From: Phoronis australis
Taxonomy: Eukaryota > Phoronida > Phoronidae
Assembly: GCA_002633005.1 (NCBI GenBank)
Contig: NMRA01000402.1
Coordinates: 211,540-275,539 of the forward strand
Length of the DNA: 64,000 nt
Direction of reading: 5' to 3'
In this document: one piece after another, positions 13,601 through 24,394 of the stretch
Layout: every line of letters begins with the position of its first letter
Numbering within the stretch: the stretch's first letter is position 1
The notes under the pieces: model-generated
Databases searched by the model: none
Told to the model about the DNA's origin: nothing
The model's input: the letters and a program-made list of their open reading frames with translations, nothing else
Made by a program: the position numbers and the translations under genes

Positions 13601-15837
13601 TTGATTATTTTGTCGCGATAGACTCAGTGTTTATTGACTATCATTTTTGCTGATTAAATTCTTGTATATGTACAGTGTATTTAAATTTTTTTATAACTTA
13701 TAGCGGGGGATAAGGGCAACATGTATATGAAATGCTGTTTCACTCTGCATTATAATGAATTAGTAGTGTTTCCAAGATATTCTAGGTTACCCCTCAACCT
13801 GAATTCACGAGAATGAACGGATGACTTTCCTCTCTTTGAGGATTGCAATGTCAGCCGCTACACAGTGTATGTAACAGTCGTCTGAACGTTTCTACTAAAC
13901 AAACACCACCGCTAAGCTGACCTCTGTCTTTGGTTAACAAAAATCGCCAGCTTCTGTACTTGTTTGGTAAGGACTCACTGTCGATTTCATTAGCTTAAAG
14001 AGTATTTTATTAATTGTAACACATTGGACAATAAGTCAATTTCTATTACCTTTGTCATCACCATTTACTGAACTACAAAATAAGAACACTCGACAGATTG
14101 GTTGCTGACAAAATTAAATACATCTAAGAACATTTCTGAATAAGAATCCACTGAAGAAATCTGTATTTTGTACTATTCAAAAATAAAATCAAGGCTGCTC
14201 AAAATATGCAGCTGTGAACCTAGATATATAGATAACCACTCAAAACAGCATAAGTGCGCACACTCTCTGACGGACGCAATCCGCGGAAATTGGTTTTTGC
14301 ATACACGGTGTAGCAAGCTTGTGTTTTAATTCACAACATGTTCGAGTAACATCCTACAACACCCTCGATTTACATAGGACAAAACATGCTCACCAGCCTT
14401 TTCCCATCCTGTTTCGTTACAGCTGCCGTAACCAAAGTGTTAGATTTGTCATCGTAGCCATTGTACACATCCGTCCTCCACTCTGAAGAACGCTGAGTTA
14501 TCGAAATCATGGAATAGTTGTAGTCTACCACAATAAATGTCCAGCAAGATGTTCACTATATTTATGAGCTCCGTACAAGTATCAACACCCGCGTTTGTAT
14601 ACAGATAAGGGGCAATTCATGTTTGTAGTTACTTAGAACTTGTCAATGAAATTAAAGAAAATAATAGCGCATCAGGGTCAGCTGGTACCGAACTATGTTT
14701 CCTGGGTATTATAAGGTAGGGGAGGGGGCTACACGTTGCGTTGCCAAAACATTCATTCACTTGTTTCGTGCTTGAACTATAACCTTTGGTAACCATTATA
14801 ATATACAATAATTCAAAGTTGTTGCTCAGTATAATGTTCTGGGGATTCCCAAAATCATGTGCTCGATCATTTGATAAGATTGTAAAATCCGTTTAATTGC
14901 CATATCTATTGCATAATTAAATTCTTTTCTTCTTGAGATTACTATCACCAAATAGCTTTGGAAGAAAAATAAATATTTTCTGTAATGATTCCTGTCTGAC
15001 GAGTAGTTTCAGCATATGCGAGACTTTAAGCTATTTGAACTGTTTCGGCATTTAATTAATGTCATATTAGGTTTTTCAGCTTACAATGCGAATAGCACAG
15101 TAGTCGATATTTTAAATATATCTTACTTTTTTGACACTCTCTTGATTTTCACCAGTGCCTGACTCCATGAGTTCTGTACTGCGTTTCATGTCAACAGCAA
15201 CCTGTTGTCCATCCAATTGAAAATTAAGTTGAAATGTGTTTCCATCTTCACTTTCACGTTTTGTCAGGGTCACTGGAAGAAATTTCCATCGGAATGATCG
15301 GAACTTTTCAAAAATTGAATAACCATAAATTTAATATCAATAAATGAGGCTCGAATGAAAAAAAATGTGTTTTGCATATTTTTAAGAAGCGGTATGCTCT
15401 CAAGGTGTCAAAGTAATGTGAAACAATATGAAACGAGGTACAAAACCACATTATTTTCTCAATTTTGATACCTTTTGCGTATTGCTGACTACATTATCAG
15501 GGAATCCAAAGTGAACATAAGAGAAAGTATACTATTCTGAATAAAACGATTATCGAAATCGACTTCGTTTACAAATCATAGTATCGAAGATAACCCGGCA
15601 ATCGCAAATTCAAGATTCTTGATTAGTAGAGATTAGACATGATATGCCATTCTGTCCAAAGCAAAAGCTAAAAAGCTCAAAATCTTTAAGCCAATTTCGT
15701 GGGTGGTAATAATAAAAAAATTCAGCAGATTAATTTAAGAATTTATTTTCATAATAATAATTATACTTACATTCATCGGCGTTTATCGGGCAAAATATGC
15801 ATATTAAGATCAACGCTGTAGATCGCAGTATCGCCAT
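1672..15837 (-). CDS. Secreted M12B (adamalysin/reprolysin) zinc metalloprotease, 5' part, 11 exons
   Basis: Seen: eleven exons with GT/AG borders whose phases all agree: 15837-15771, 15272-15127, 14492-14394, 12947-12825, 12254-12132, 11945-11823, 11227-11080, 9437-9256, 7914-7834, 6709-6543 and 1712-1672 (1300 nt, about 433 residues). The first encodes a hydrophobic signal peptide (MAILRSTALILICIFC). Exons 2-7 form a prodomain. Exon 8 carries a furin-type site (KHRSRR) followed by YTVGVLLFIDYCLYQKFL, the first strand and helix of an M12B catalytic domain. Exon 10 ends in SHDHAMAFT, the motif before the central sheet of that family. Known: these enzymes are secreted zymogens that cut extracellular matrix or surface proteins. 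The best likeness is to invertebrate ADAMTS/MIG-17-like proteases. Odd: the zinc-binding HExxH motif was not found and presumably lies beyond the left edge. Exon 11 is a 41-bp microexon and the least certain. The order and function of the family are known; the assembly is inference. Confidence 0.82.
1795..2290. repeat. Diverged intron duplicate of 7380-7700
   Basis: The order of matching words (gcactgttgtcgt / gcaccattgtcgt, actgtctgtgtca / cactgtgtca, ttaatacatg followed by ttaat-ggtcaaaa-c / ttaatgggccaaaagc) is kept in both segments. Both lie in introns of the metalloprotease gene. The MITE at 1851-1989 is present in this copy only. Alignment was by eye, so the borders are rough. Confidence 0.45.
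1851..1989. mobile_element. MITE family R1, copy 1
   Basis: About 139 bp with inverted ends GTTCAGTAACGCTAGGACC / GGTCCTAGCG...ACTGAAC and a shared core (aagacttcgcgagatta, cgtgtatttt). Two other copies lie at 26200-26342 and 48206-48343. The surrounding DNA (1795-2290) resembles 7380-7700, which has no insert, so the empty-site comparison supports insertion into an already duplicated intron segment. Confidence 0.7.
3152..6309. mobile_element. 3.2-kb DNA transposon (family R2) with long terminal inverted repeats and TTA target duplication
   Basis: Both ends carry TAGTCGGTGGGCCAG in inverted orientation, and the likeness continues inward for about 150 bp (gtgagtacttt-ggggggcaa, aaaaagttcccac). 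The element is bounded by the 3-bp direct repeat TTA (3149-3151 and 6310-6312). Inside are degraded coding remnants on the plus strand: 4917-5108 (helical, LSKLKQDFEAVLQKAGVHE) and a Cys-rich end at 5390-5540 (CKCKKNMCAG...CTEMCSCDNCSN). Stop codons break the longer frames, so this copy is probably dead. A 3-bp TWA duplication is typical of PIF/Harbinger, but no DDE transposase could be recognised, so the superfamily is open. A partial inverted copy is at 51735-53184. Confidence 0.7.
4917..5575 (+). pseudogene. Degraded protein relic inside transposon R2
   Basis: Two open pieces remain: 63 codons from 4917 and a frame ending at 5575 with the Cys-rich string CKCKKNMCAGKLSLC and CTEMCSCDNC. Upstream, the words EAKYHRS-CYKK can be read at about 4866-4900 just before a stop; similar words occur in uncharacterised invertebrate element proteins. 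The Cys-rich end might bind zinc. Copy 2 (52440-52780) keeps part of this region. No enzyme domain was recognised. Confidence 0.4.
8327..8550. repeat. Short direct duplication in a metalloprotease intron
   Basis: A ~75-bp segment (cttcgtcgactatggtttct to about cgtccagactcc) at 8327-8397 recurs at 8474-8544 with a few changes, 147 bp apart. It lies in the intron between exons 8 and 9. A 94-codon frame (8100-8384) overlaps it but shows no family likeness. Confidence 0.55.
10192..10735. mobile_element. MITE-like family R3, copy a
   Basis: Shares long blocks with 22671-23221 (agtggttctctgccact, cagaattcaacctgctca, ttgacgagctt-gcgtt) and with 48480-48743. The ends are inverted: TTAAAGAGGCATGGAACGC (best seen in the second copy) against GCGTTCCATGCCTCTTTAA. 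No protein is encoded. Confidence 0.6.
11080..12947 (-). repeat. Tandem array of duplicated prodomain exons in the metalloprotease gene
   Basis: Four consecutive exons (12947-12825, 12254-12132, 11945-11823, 11227-11080) encode versions of one module, consensus VSDHIFKSGKVFQxWxKPxG followed by EV, a Lys/Ser/Arg-rich stretch and KRL or KRI. The first three are exactly 123 bp and phase 0-0. The fourth is 148 bp and replaces the KRL end with an acidic tail that leads to the furin-site exon. Introns next to the last three are also alike (for example 11230-11360 against 11945-12085), so the unit was copied with its intron. In related proteases this segment of the prodomain is present once, as far as I know. 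Any symmetrical exon could be skipped without breaking the frame. Confidence 0.85.
11418..11790. repeat. Direct repeat pair in the intron between duplicated exons 6 and 7
   Basis: About 140 bp (cctttaggccattgggcttttattc and onward, acccaagtggtt, cgcatgtgcct) at 11440-11560 recurs at 11664-11790 with changes. It lies inside the exon-duplication zone and may mark the recombination activity that made it. Confidence 0.5.
15771..15837 (-). CDS. Metalloprotease exon 1: start codon and signal peptide
   Basis: The ATG at 15837-15835 opens 22 codons that give a basic N-terminus, a Leu/Ile/Cys-rich hydrophobic core and a likely cleavage after PINA. The donor GTAAGT follows at 15770. The exon leaves one base (T), which joins TG at the start of exon 2 to make Leu. 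The start is supported by a TATA box 57-63 bases upstream of it. Confidence 0.8.
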
Positions 15838-15893
15838 TGTCAAGGCCCGAGATCCTGATTGGGTACTGGGCTGGAAGGAACAACTGAACGGCA

Positions 15894-15900
15894 TTTTATA
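15894..15900 (-). promoter_or_regulatory. TATA box of the metalloprotease gene
   Basis: On the minus strand the sequence reads TATAAAA (plus-strand ttttata). It lies about 57 bases before the ATG, with a TCAGTT initiator-like site about 25 bases further on. The predicted 5' UTR is therefore only about 30 bases, which fits a compact core promoter. Transcription start is inferred. Confidence 0.55.
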
Positions 15901-17660
15901 CACCGTCCGTGACCATTACCGAGAATGTGCGAAGAAGATAATAGTTGTTGTGACCATCATAAAGATTGTTTTCTAAAGCTAAAACAAAGAAGCAGCGATC
16001 TGTTTGTTTGTAAAAGATTGCGTCAAGTTTCAATTTGAACTCTAAATTACTTTGCAAACAACAAAATTATATTTTATAGACGCACGATACAGGTGCATTT
16101 AAACACCTTATTTAACAAATACCAATTTGTGATTTTGATTTAATCAGGTGCACATGTTGTATTGTTCTATTGTAAACATGGAGGATCATAAAAACGGCAT
16201 TTAAAAATTACGTCTTTTTTAAATAGTGACACCTCTTAACTTCATTTGATCTAAAGTCCACCTTTTTATTGCGACAAAAATATAACCATCCTTCAACATA
16301 ATTACACTGAATGTCACACCTGCGCTAAGGTTAAACAGGGAACATATTTAGTCCTTAAGGTTGATTAAAAATTGACTTAGCAAAAGTGTCCCCTAAGCGA
16401 ATCCATCTGAAAACATGAAGGGGTTGACATGTCTTTAACAGATGCCGATTTGTCAAATTTCATAGATATACATCAAGGAACTACGCAGAGGCAAGGGTAA
16501 AAATGGAATTCAAATCCGACCTATCGTCGTCTGTTGTCACGTTCAAAAAAGTGCAGGGTCTAAGAGAAGCAAGCGCAGACGTAATAATCCTATAGGGGGC
16601 GCCACGGTAGTCGGACCCGTCCGAAAATTAACGCCTGCTCTTTTCAGTACGAACACATCTGCCAATTTTATCTCGATTCTTTGATCGGTCTGCGGATAAT
16701 AAAAACTGAACATGGCCACTAGGCGACCGAAAACGGTAAGACATCACCATCTCCTAAAAAGATGTATTTGCTATTTGGAACTTTGTTAAGATGGTCACTT
16801 CCAAGACAGCGGCAAATGTAAAGAATAAAATCTCCACTAGAGGGCCCAGCGGTAGTCGGATCCGTTCGAAAATTCTTTCCTGTCGTTTCATCCATGATGG
16901 GTATATATGCGACCGGCAAAATTTCACGAACTTTCACTAAAGGTTTTTGGAGATTGAAATCTTTTCCAAGTCCCAATGAATGTGTCGTTTATGGGTCATT
17001 TGTTTCTGTAGAGGGTCATTTGCAAAGGGCAGGTCGGGGGTGGCCACCCAAATTTGGTAACAAGGGAACCTCGGCCTGCATATATTCCGAAATGTAAATA
17101 AGCGCAAACCGACTGGCCCTCGTGGCCGCCGATATCGTCCGCAAAGGTGTACTGCGGAACATACGGCAACCGCCGCATCGCGAATTAGCAACGGTTTACA
17201 GCCAGGCCTGTCTCTGCGGACGGCAAGTGCCAAGCTGCAATGCAGTCCAGAATCAGCGGTACACAAGCGAATGCTGTTCGACGAATCCCGCGACCCGCCC
17301 TGCGGATAGCATGTCCGATGCAGTCCACAACGCCCGGCGAGATTTGTACCCCAGGTTTTGTACATGTAAGACGGTAAAAGCGATGAATACTCCGGGTATT
17401 CAATGCGAGTGCAGGCGACTATCCATGATCACAGTCAGTCTTCCCCACCTAATGTTCGGCCACTGGGAAGCAGTAGTGCCAGCTAGTGGCGAGGTGTACA
17501 CGTCTTCAAAATTTCTGCAGGTTTTTCTGGTCGCAGTAAAATGTTTTGTGTAGACGACAGAAAGTCGAAGTATACATGTATGCGTGTTTGCATTTTACCC
17601 TACTAGTGCCGTTGTTGGTCTAGTTTGCATTCTCATCGCCCGCACCGACAGTTAGTGCCC
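15901..17660. other. Spacer upstream of the metalloprotease; CpG-rich patch at about 17030-17340
   Basis: No gene could be supported. A motif (cggtagtcgga-ccgt-cgaaaatt) occurs at 16600-16630 and again at 16850-16880, suggesting a small duplicated element. The stretch 17030-17340 is clearly richer in CG dinucleotides than its surroundings and has overlapping open frames on both strands, which are probably by-products of the base composition. It could be an unmethylated promoter-like patch or a transferred element piece. Confidence 0.4.
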
Positions 17661-18078
17661 TGTTGCATGAAACAGTCCCAAATAGGGATTCAACTAAGGT
17701 CCCTAAATCTACTACGTATTTTTGGACTTGTGAAAACATCGATTGCCCTTTCTTGTATTGATTTAGTTTCATTAATAAGTCAACTTTTGACTTTGATACA
17801 AATTGAGTGTGAAATCTACGTTGAATTCTAATATTATCGAAAACAATTAGGGCTCTTTTCATGCAACACCCCCAGTTTAAGGACTGAGTCCTATTTATTT
17901 TCAGTGAACACTGGGCTCAGTTTTTAGTTATATTATTAGAAAATTTCATTAATCAAAAAGGAGCTCATAATAAAGATGAAATGATAGAAAAATATTGCAT
18001 CTGTGCGTCTATAAGGACAGAATGTGCAAAAAAGACTTAGGGACCTTAGTTGAGTCCCTATCTGTTTCATGCAACCGG
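17661..18078. mobile_element. MITE family R4, copy 1
   Basis: About 418 bp. Left end TTGCATGAAACAGTCCCAAA and right end ...GTCCCTATCTGTTTCATGCAA are inverted; the next inner words (aactaaggtccctaaatc / cttagggaccttagttgagt) are also inverted. Internal words recur at 41363-41715 and 53185-53554. It lies in intergenic DNA here, in a collagen-gene intron in copy 2, and in spacer in copy 3. Confidence 0.7.
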
Positions 18079-18927
18079 TCACTGAATTCTTATCGTGAGA
18101 AGGCTAGTATGCATTCAAATGACATGTTCTGTGGTTAAGTTCCGTTCGCTCGTGGTGATGGTTTATGATAGACCGGCAAAAATTCAAAATTTCTAATAAT
18201 AAGTACTCGTGGTTCAGTAGGACTACATGTAGGTATAAACAGGTCTACCATTTGATCAGAACAAGGTATTAGTAAGTCTTTAGATATTTGTGTAAGTACA
18301 CGGCAACTGCATTTTCGGGATGTCTTGATTAACCAGAAGTTATTGCTTAAATTTTTAAATTTCTGCCTTTACCAAAGTTATACGAGCATGAATATCACGA
18401 AAATCTATTGCGTTGACCTATATTTTAAACATTTCACTTCTTCCAGTTTACAGTTTTCTTGCTATACGTTGGATCAAAGAGATCTACGTTTTCTTTTACC
18501 CAACCGATGTCCATGAGATTAGCAATAAAAGGCTAAGACGGTAGATACACTGTACTGTTCTTCTCCCACGCTCATTTAAGTTCTTATCCACGAGATTACC
18601 AGCCAGGCAGAAGCATGACGAAAGTCAGTCGATTCCCGCACAATTTGGCACATTCTAGATCTATAGTCAGTGGTAAAAGACTTGTCAAACATATTTCCAG
18701 GCTAAGCAACAACAAGAGTTGTTTGAGGGAACTTAATTCTTATATTCATTTTTCTCAACCTCGGTTAGGATCAACAGTGATTACTATAGAAAGGCACACC
18801 TTGAACGAACTGTACTAAACGAAAGCAGTTGTACACATATATGTAAATAAGTTGCGATTATAAATAAATATTAATTGTTAACATAATCAAAATACAATTG
18901 ATAAACAACAACAATTGCATATGACAT
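18079..18927. other. Spacer with nothing recognised
   Basis: AT-rich sequence downstream of the MITE and just 3' of the membrane-protein gene on the opposite strand. It should hold that gene's 3' UTR (minus strand, below 18928). I saw no perfect AATAAA on the minus strand close to the stop codon. Confidence 0.4.
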
Positions 18928-21900
18928 TTATACCCAGTACTGTTTTTTCGCCAAAATGGGTTGAGGCCACCAACTAAATATTCTTTGATTCGGCATTTGG
19001 GACTCTATTAGGGCAGGAGCGCTATTTGGCGAGTCCCATTGTATTATTGAAACCTTGCCATTGTATCCGTTTTTATGGTTCCCGTCACTATCGTGAGTAA
19101 CCTGGACAACCAGGGAAGCTGGTCTTCCCTTCTTCTGTTTATACACCATATGGGCGTGCACGTCTGTTTCTTCTTTAGGCGGGAGCGTTAGCGGGTTGTG
19201 TTGTAGATATGCGGAGCTCGTGTTGGCGGTGCTTGTCTTCGGCTTCTTGGGCGAATTCGACATGCTACCCTCAATGGACGAGATGACTATTTGGGATATG
19301 CCTTCAGCTGAGCAGAACTCGTGCTCAAAACCCGGAGCTGAGTGCTGATGATCCGATGTGCTCGCGCTGGTGGTGACCTCAGATCCTAAGCCGGTGGTAG
19401 AGTGAAATGCTGAAGCGTTTCCACTAGTCGTTGGCTGTTGGTCAGACGTGTTGGTGCTGCCGACTAGTGGGCATATAGAGGTGTTGCCACTGCCAATAGC
19501 AGGAAACATGGAGGTGTTGTTTGACGGGAAATTCATCGACATGCTGTTGCTATCTTGGTCAACCGTGCAGGTGACGTTACACTGGGAATTCGAAGCTGGA
19601 CGGTTACCTCTGGACGTAAATATGCTGCTATACTGCCAGGACGTCTGGGCGCCACGAGGGGGTTGAAGGTCCGCACTGTGTTCTGACGACGTCTCACCAC
19701 TATCGCATCGCGATGAGTTACCCGTGTGGCTGCTGTTCGGGTAAGGTGTAAGACTACCAGACCGCGTTGGTGGAATAGTGTCCTCACTCCCGATGCGCGA
19801 CCTGGCGCGGCCTTCGGGAACCAAATTATCGAGCTTAGCGACGAAATCGTAACTGTCGTCGGGCGTCTCTGGTCGACTGGCAATAGATGGAAATTTGGGA
19901 TTAGATAAGTTAACCGTGCTGTCGCTAGACGGCGGAGACTCCTTCCTGCTTGAGTCTACCGGTGTGTTAAACGGAGTCACAGAGTACAGACAGCGTGACT
20001 TGTTTGAGTAATTAATTATTCCAATATCCAACTCGTTGCTCAGCGAACTACCGCTGGTTCGCACTGGTGTATTAAAGTTAGGAAAGAACGGATCATTCAT
20101 TTGAGCTGAAATGATCGGCTCGGAGGTGACGTTACGGCAAGCAAATGGGTCAGATTCGATGTTCGTCAAGAAAGGGTCGTGCTCGGAAATATTCGGCTCT
20201 GATCGCCACATGGTCTTTACTCCAGGTTGCTGTACCTGTTTATCTGCGGTGTCTAGTGGATCGTTCAGGAATCCCTTGTTTTCGTAGTGATGGATAAAAC
20301 TTGTAGACCTTTTTATTTCGCCTGTCTCGTCTCCGCTGGGTGTGCCAAGGGCGTTGTTGTTCAATTCGATACGCAAGTGACCATATTGAACAGGACTCCT
20401 AGAACAAAAACACAATTGTTTGATTTAAAACGACTATTCACCGTTGTTTACAGTCAAAATATAGAACTTTTTAAGTAGACTGATTATCTCGGGAATTTGC
20501 TTGTCGTATTAGTTTCCACCACGTTAACGTAAACCATCTGCGAGTTCACAAGCTACTAAATGAAGAGAAACTGTGTTGCTGACCAAGCTCGTAAAACTTG
20601 TCGCCATTCTCACAATCTTATAATGTAATGGACGGGCTCGAATTTACATTAGTTGAGGGGGTCATCTGTTTTTCTGATAGGGTTTTACGAGGGGTGTAAA
20701 GAGGAAATCACAGGAGGCCCAGGGGTCCTACAGCTCAACGGATACGACCAAACAAGCAAAAACCACAGCCAAGCTTGCGCCTCCCTTAGGGCATCCTGCA
20801 TCCGTTAGCAGAAATGTCAGTTTATTATCATAAACATGTTGTTAGGAACTGTTACTACGCAAATCAACCCAGGACTGTGGACATCGTTCAGAGGTTGAGA
20901 TTGCTGGAATTATTTAGATGAGTTTAAAAACTCTTCCGCCATTTCGAACATCTGGGACAGGACGCGAAATCGTTTTTAACTTTCCCGTTCTACATGTACT
21001 TTGGTACTGAATTCAATTAAATGTCTAGTATTTTCTGCTCGAGTACATTATGGTTTCCGTGAAAAACATTAATCCTAATTTACACTTGATGACTACAGCA
21101 TTATGGCTATGATGAATCTCGAGGTTTTACTTGGGTTTCAATGGAGCTCAATCTAAGGGTAACAAAATGCAAATTAAGACTATACAGCGGTTTGCGTAAT
21201 CCAAACTGTGCATGGATGTAAGAACGATCATTAGGTTGGTTTATCTAACTTCACTTACAACTAAATTCAAATCAGTTGAAACGTAAAAATAAGAATTATT
21301 GTACTCTAAGTTGAATAATTTCCGAAAAGCCAAAGACATGTTTATCTGGCTAAAATCGGAAATCGAATTAGGCCTGGTCTCATAGTATTCCTCTCCGTTA
21401 CCAACAAAATTAAAAATTATACCACAATATTGGCGTCAAATGACAGATACAACCGTGTAATAACCCATAAAGTTATCTCACTAGTGAGATAACGATTTGG
21501 CGGGAAACCGAGGACGGAGTCGAACCCCGAACCTTGAGTTTGCTGGTCGCCGACCTTAACCACTACACCACGCAGCAGCTGACGTCATCAATAGTGAAAA
21601 TATAATACTTAAATGAGCACGCGCAATAATCGCACGTTCAACAAACCGCATTGTACTGTACGTATACGCTACGAGAAATAAGACACATAATTTCCATAAA
21701 AATGATATCTTCATTCAATGAAATATTTCTCTCATGTCCTCTTACTTGTAAATCACCGATCTCCAGTTTGAATGCGGGTATCGTGTCGTCAGGATCTTTG
21801 GCTTGAGAATTATATTCAGTTACCAGTGGTAACCTACTTTAGCAGACGATAATTTCCCGGTCGAAGCTTAGCGTGAAAAAACGTGTTTATAGCTATAATA

Positions 21901-24006
21901 GTTGGTAAACCTTAATTTATAAATTCAGTTTATTTCTATAAAATTTCCAATTGGTTTTGAGTAAAAGCATTATTTGACAAAAATAGCCCGGCTTTTCTTA
22001 AAAGGTCACGACCTCCGACCCCGGGCCTCTGACATAGAAAGTAGTTACAAAGCCGTGGAGAGTCAGAAAAGGTAAATCGATTCATTGCAATGTTTCTCGT
22101 TTAGTATGTGGTATAAATAGATTATTACATGTTCTCAGCCGTTATCCCCCTTATCTAGAGCCCTCGGGCTCTAGATAACGGGGGATAACGACTTCGCCAT
22201 GTAATAATCTATATTTATTGTACTCTAAGTTGAATAATTTCCGAAAAGCCAAAGACATGTTTATCTGGATAAAATCGGAAATCGAATTAGGCCTGGTCTC
22301 ATAGTATTCCTCTCCGTTACCAACAAAATTGTCGAAACCATCACTAGCAACTCAAAAAAATGCACAGGACTTTATAGGAGTTAGACAACCCTAAATTTGC
22401 GAATAAGAAAATGGCTCATGTACGCATTTCCTATGACTTGAAATGGAAACGGAAATACAATCCTCTCACGGTAGGGAAAATTATGAAACTGATTAATGAA
22501 TACAATACCTAATTCGATTTCCGTTTTTAGCCAGCTAAACATGGCAAAATGCTTTAACAATTATGTACTTTCTTATCGTTTGCTAAAACGTCAGCGAGAC
22601 ATTGCTTTTAACACGTTTTAGTTAGAAAATTTGAATAAAAATTGACGACTATCAATTTTTTCTCGGAGTATTAAAGAGGCCTGGAACGCAATGAACAGAT
22701 CCAACTGCAATATTGAAAGTGGTTCTCTGCCACTAAAACAGAATTCAACCTGCTCACCAAGTATTTTTAGGGTTTGTTCGTAAAGATTTTTTAGTTCTAT
22801 TGATGACAAAGCATTTTCCTTTAGCTTTAAATTTAAAAAACGACCTGTTAACTGCTCGCCATTTCATCGATCCTACACGCCAAAGCACGCCTCCTTATTT
22901 AATGTGGCAAGACATAGACGTAGCACATTTCCCTTATGTGGAAAATGAACCTTTGACCTCAAACGACTTCAAGCAACTGACAGTGAGAGCTTGGCCGCAT
23001 TTATCATACATGTAGGTGGCAGGAAGATTAGAAACTATGTGGTAACTACAGAATTGTTCCTTCGCGCGTACTTCAAAAATCGTGAAATTTGTGTTTTTTT
23101 CTGAAAATTTTATGACAAGAGGAAAGTGAATTCCTCTGCACTAGACGTTGCGAGATGGTACTTTCGTCAGGATTTGTTTAAAAAATATTTTGACGAGCTT
23201 TTGCGTTGCATGCCTTTTTAAAGTCTTCATTTCGATAGACGACTTTTGGGCTAAACGGAAATTCCAGCCAATCTTTCGTAGCTAAGTAACAAAATGAATA
23301 AGAAATATGGAAAACGTGTTTAAAAAGCGATCACGTGCTTAAAATGACTGGGCATTGTTTTGTATACAAAACTTGTTTCTAAGATCAGCAAACATTACTA
23401 TTGTACATAGCTCAGTTCATAGAAACACATATTATAAATACTGATTTCAAAAAGAGCATACTGTAATTGAAAAATGGTACAGTTTAACAAATATCAATTG
23501 TTACTATTGTAAATTTGTCATCATTATTGTTCTTTGATGACGAAAAGAAGACCAGGGATTTATTTTTACTTGATACATTTTCTGACTCACCTCCTTAACT
23601 GCGGAATAATGTAGTCTGCTCTATATTTACTCGCCAGCTCTAGAGGTGTGGTCGATCGGATGGAACCCCTACAGTGACGTATTTCCGACCTATACTTCTT
23701 GGCTCGAGGGGCGGCGATTACGCTCCGTCTAAGTTCGGCTTTCCTTGAGTTCCAACAGCAGAAGAACAAAGCTAAAACCACGATGGCCGAAACAACTATG
23801 AAGGGAATTATGATCTCCCAGCTGACGGCTAAAACTGATGATCCTGTGGGAAAATTGTTTGATGGGTTGTCAAAAGATGGCGATGTCGTCCCATCCAGTG
23901 AAACTTCTGGTGGAAAGTAGTTGCCAATTCCTGGCGTTCCATTAAGCGATGCTTCGGAAGGTTGGACGCTGATACCAATATATGGGTCTGTAGACATTGG
24001 AAATAC
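18928..24006 (-). CDS. Single-pass membrane protein, last two exons (partial 5')
   Basis: Seen: exon 24006-23591 (acceptor tttctgtaatttcag, donor GTGAGT) joins in frame to exon 20398-18928 (acceptor tttttgttctag); the split Arg codon AG|G fits. The first exon gives about 55 extracellular residues rich in Ser/Pro/Gly, a membrane segment (WEIIIPFIVVSAIVVLALFF) with a CCW juxtamembrane motif, then a basic stretch (RKAELRR, RAKKYR). The second gives a 489-residue hydrophilic, Ser/Thr/Pro/Asn-rich tail with DPF repeats (SEHDPFL, SDPFAC, NDPFFP) and the C-terminus QYWV, which fits a class II PDZ ligand. DPF/NPF-like tripeptides can bind endocytic adaptors; that role here is inference. I do not recognise the family. 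The ectodomain must lie to the right (see 25336-25428). Confidence 0.75.
21296..22330. repeat. 116-bp direct repeats enclosing repeat R5
   Basis: The stretches 21296-21411 and 22215-22330 are the same 116 bp apart from one base (c at 21350, a at 22269). They enclose 803 bp of repeat R5. This is much longer than any target-site duplication made by known DNA transposons and too short for typical LTRs. It lies in the intron of the membrane-protein gene. Near identity means the event is recent. Confidence 0.85.
21412..22214. mobile_element. Repeat R5 copy 1: tRNA-like segment plus fold-back palindrome
   Basis: Shares its whole structure, in the opposite orientation, with 35233-36082. Parts in order: a perfect 22-bp palindrome (21472-21493), a tRNA-like segment on the minus strand (about 21577-21495; A-box-like TGGTGTAGTGG and B-box-like GGTTCGACTCC), about 500 bp of AT-rich sequence, and a fold-back end (22118-22213) with arms TAGATTATTACAT and a hairpin around TTATCTAGAGCCC. 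No coding frame. It looks non-autonomous. Confidence 0.65.
22671..23221. mobile_element. MITE-like family R3, copy b
   Basis: About 551 bp with the ends ttaaagaggcctggaacgc and gcgttgcatgcctttttaa in inverted orientation. The internal blocks match 10192-10735. It sits in the long intron of the membrane-protein gene. Confidence 0.65.
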
Positions 24007-24085
24007 CTGAAATTACAGAAAAAACATGATAAAAGTATACATCTGTAGCTGATCAACAGATTGGCTGGTATCAAACTACACAATG

Positions 24086-24394
24086 CAGGGGCGGATATAC
24101 ATGTAGGATTTTTAGTTAAGGGTGGAGGACAAGGCACAGGAATAAGCAGAATTTCGCCACATGCGAGCTCCCAGACTAAAATGTAGGGATGTAGGGGTCT
24201 CAAATTTTTGAGTTTTTGAACCTTATTACTAAAAAGGGGGTTTGTTCAAGGCCTATACATTGTGTATTCACCCCCCGAGCCACCCCTGGGTGCGCACATA
24301 TGGTAGTGCGCATTTCGCACCCCGAACTGCCAAATGACATCTGGGAGATTTTTTTGGGGGGGTATGGCGCCCTCGCCCCCCAACTGCACCACTG
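24086..24394. mobile_element. hAT-like MITE, copy 1
   Basis: Begins CAGGGGCGGAT and ends with CACCACTG, with G-rich and C-rich inner flanks. The words gcaccccgaactgccaaatg and the G run before ccctcgccccc are shared with 54939-55095. CAGGGGCGGAT-type ends are common in hAT-derived MITEs. No clear 8-bp target duplication was seen. It is in an intron of the membrane-protein gene. Confidence 0.5.

Noticed and set aside
16719-16976. 85-codon minus-strand frame (IPIMDETTGKNFRTDPTTAG)
   Set aside because: It looks somewhat coding but overlaps a short repeated motif (16600 and 16850), has no splice partner or likeness, and cannot be told from a repeat translation.
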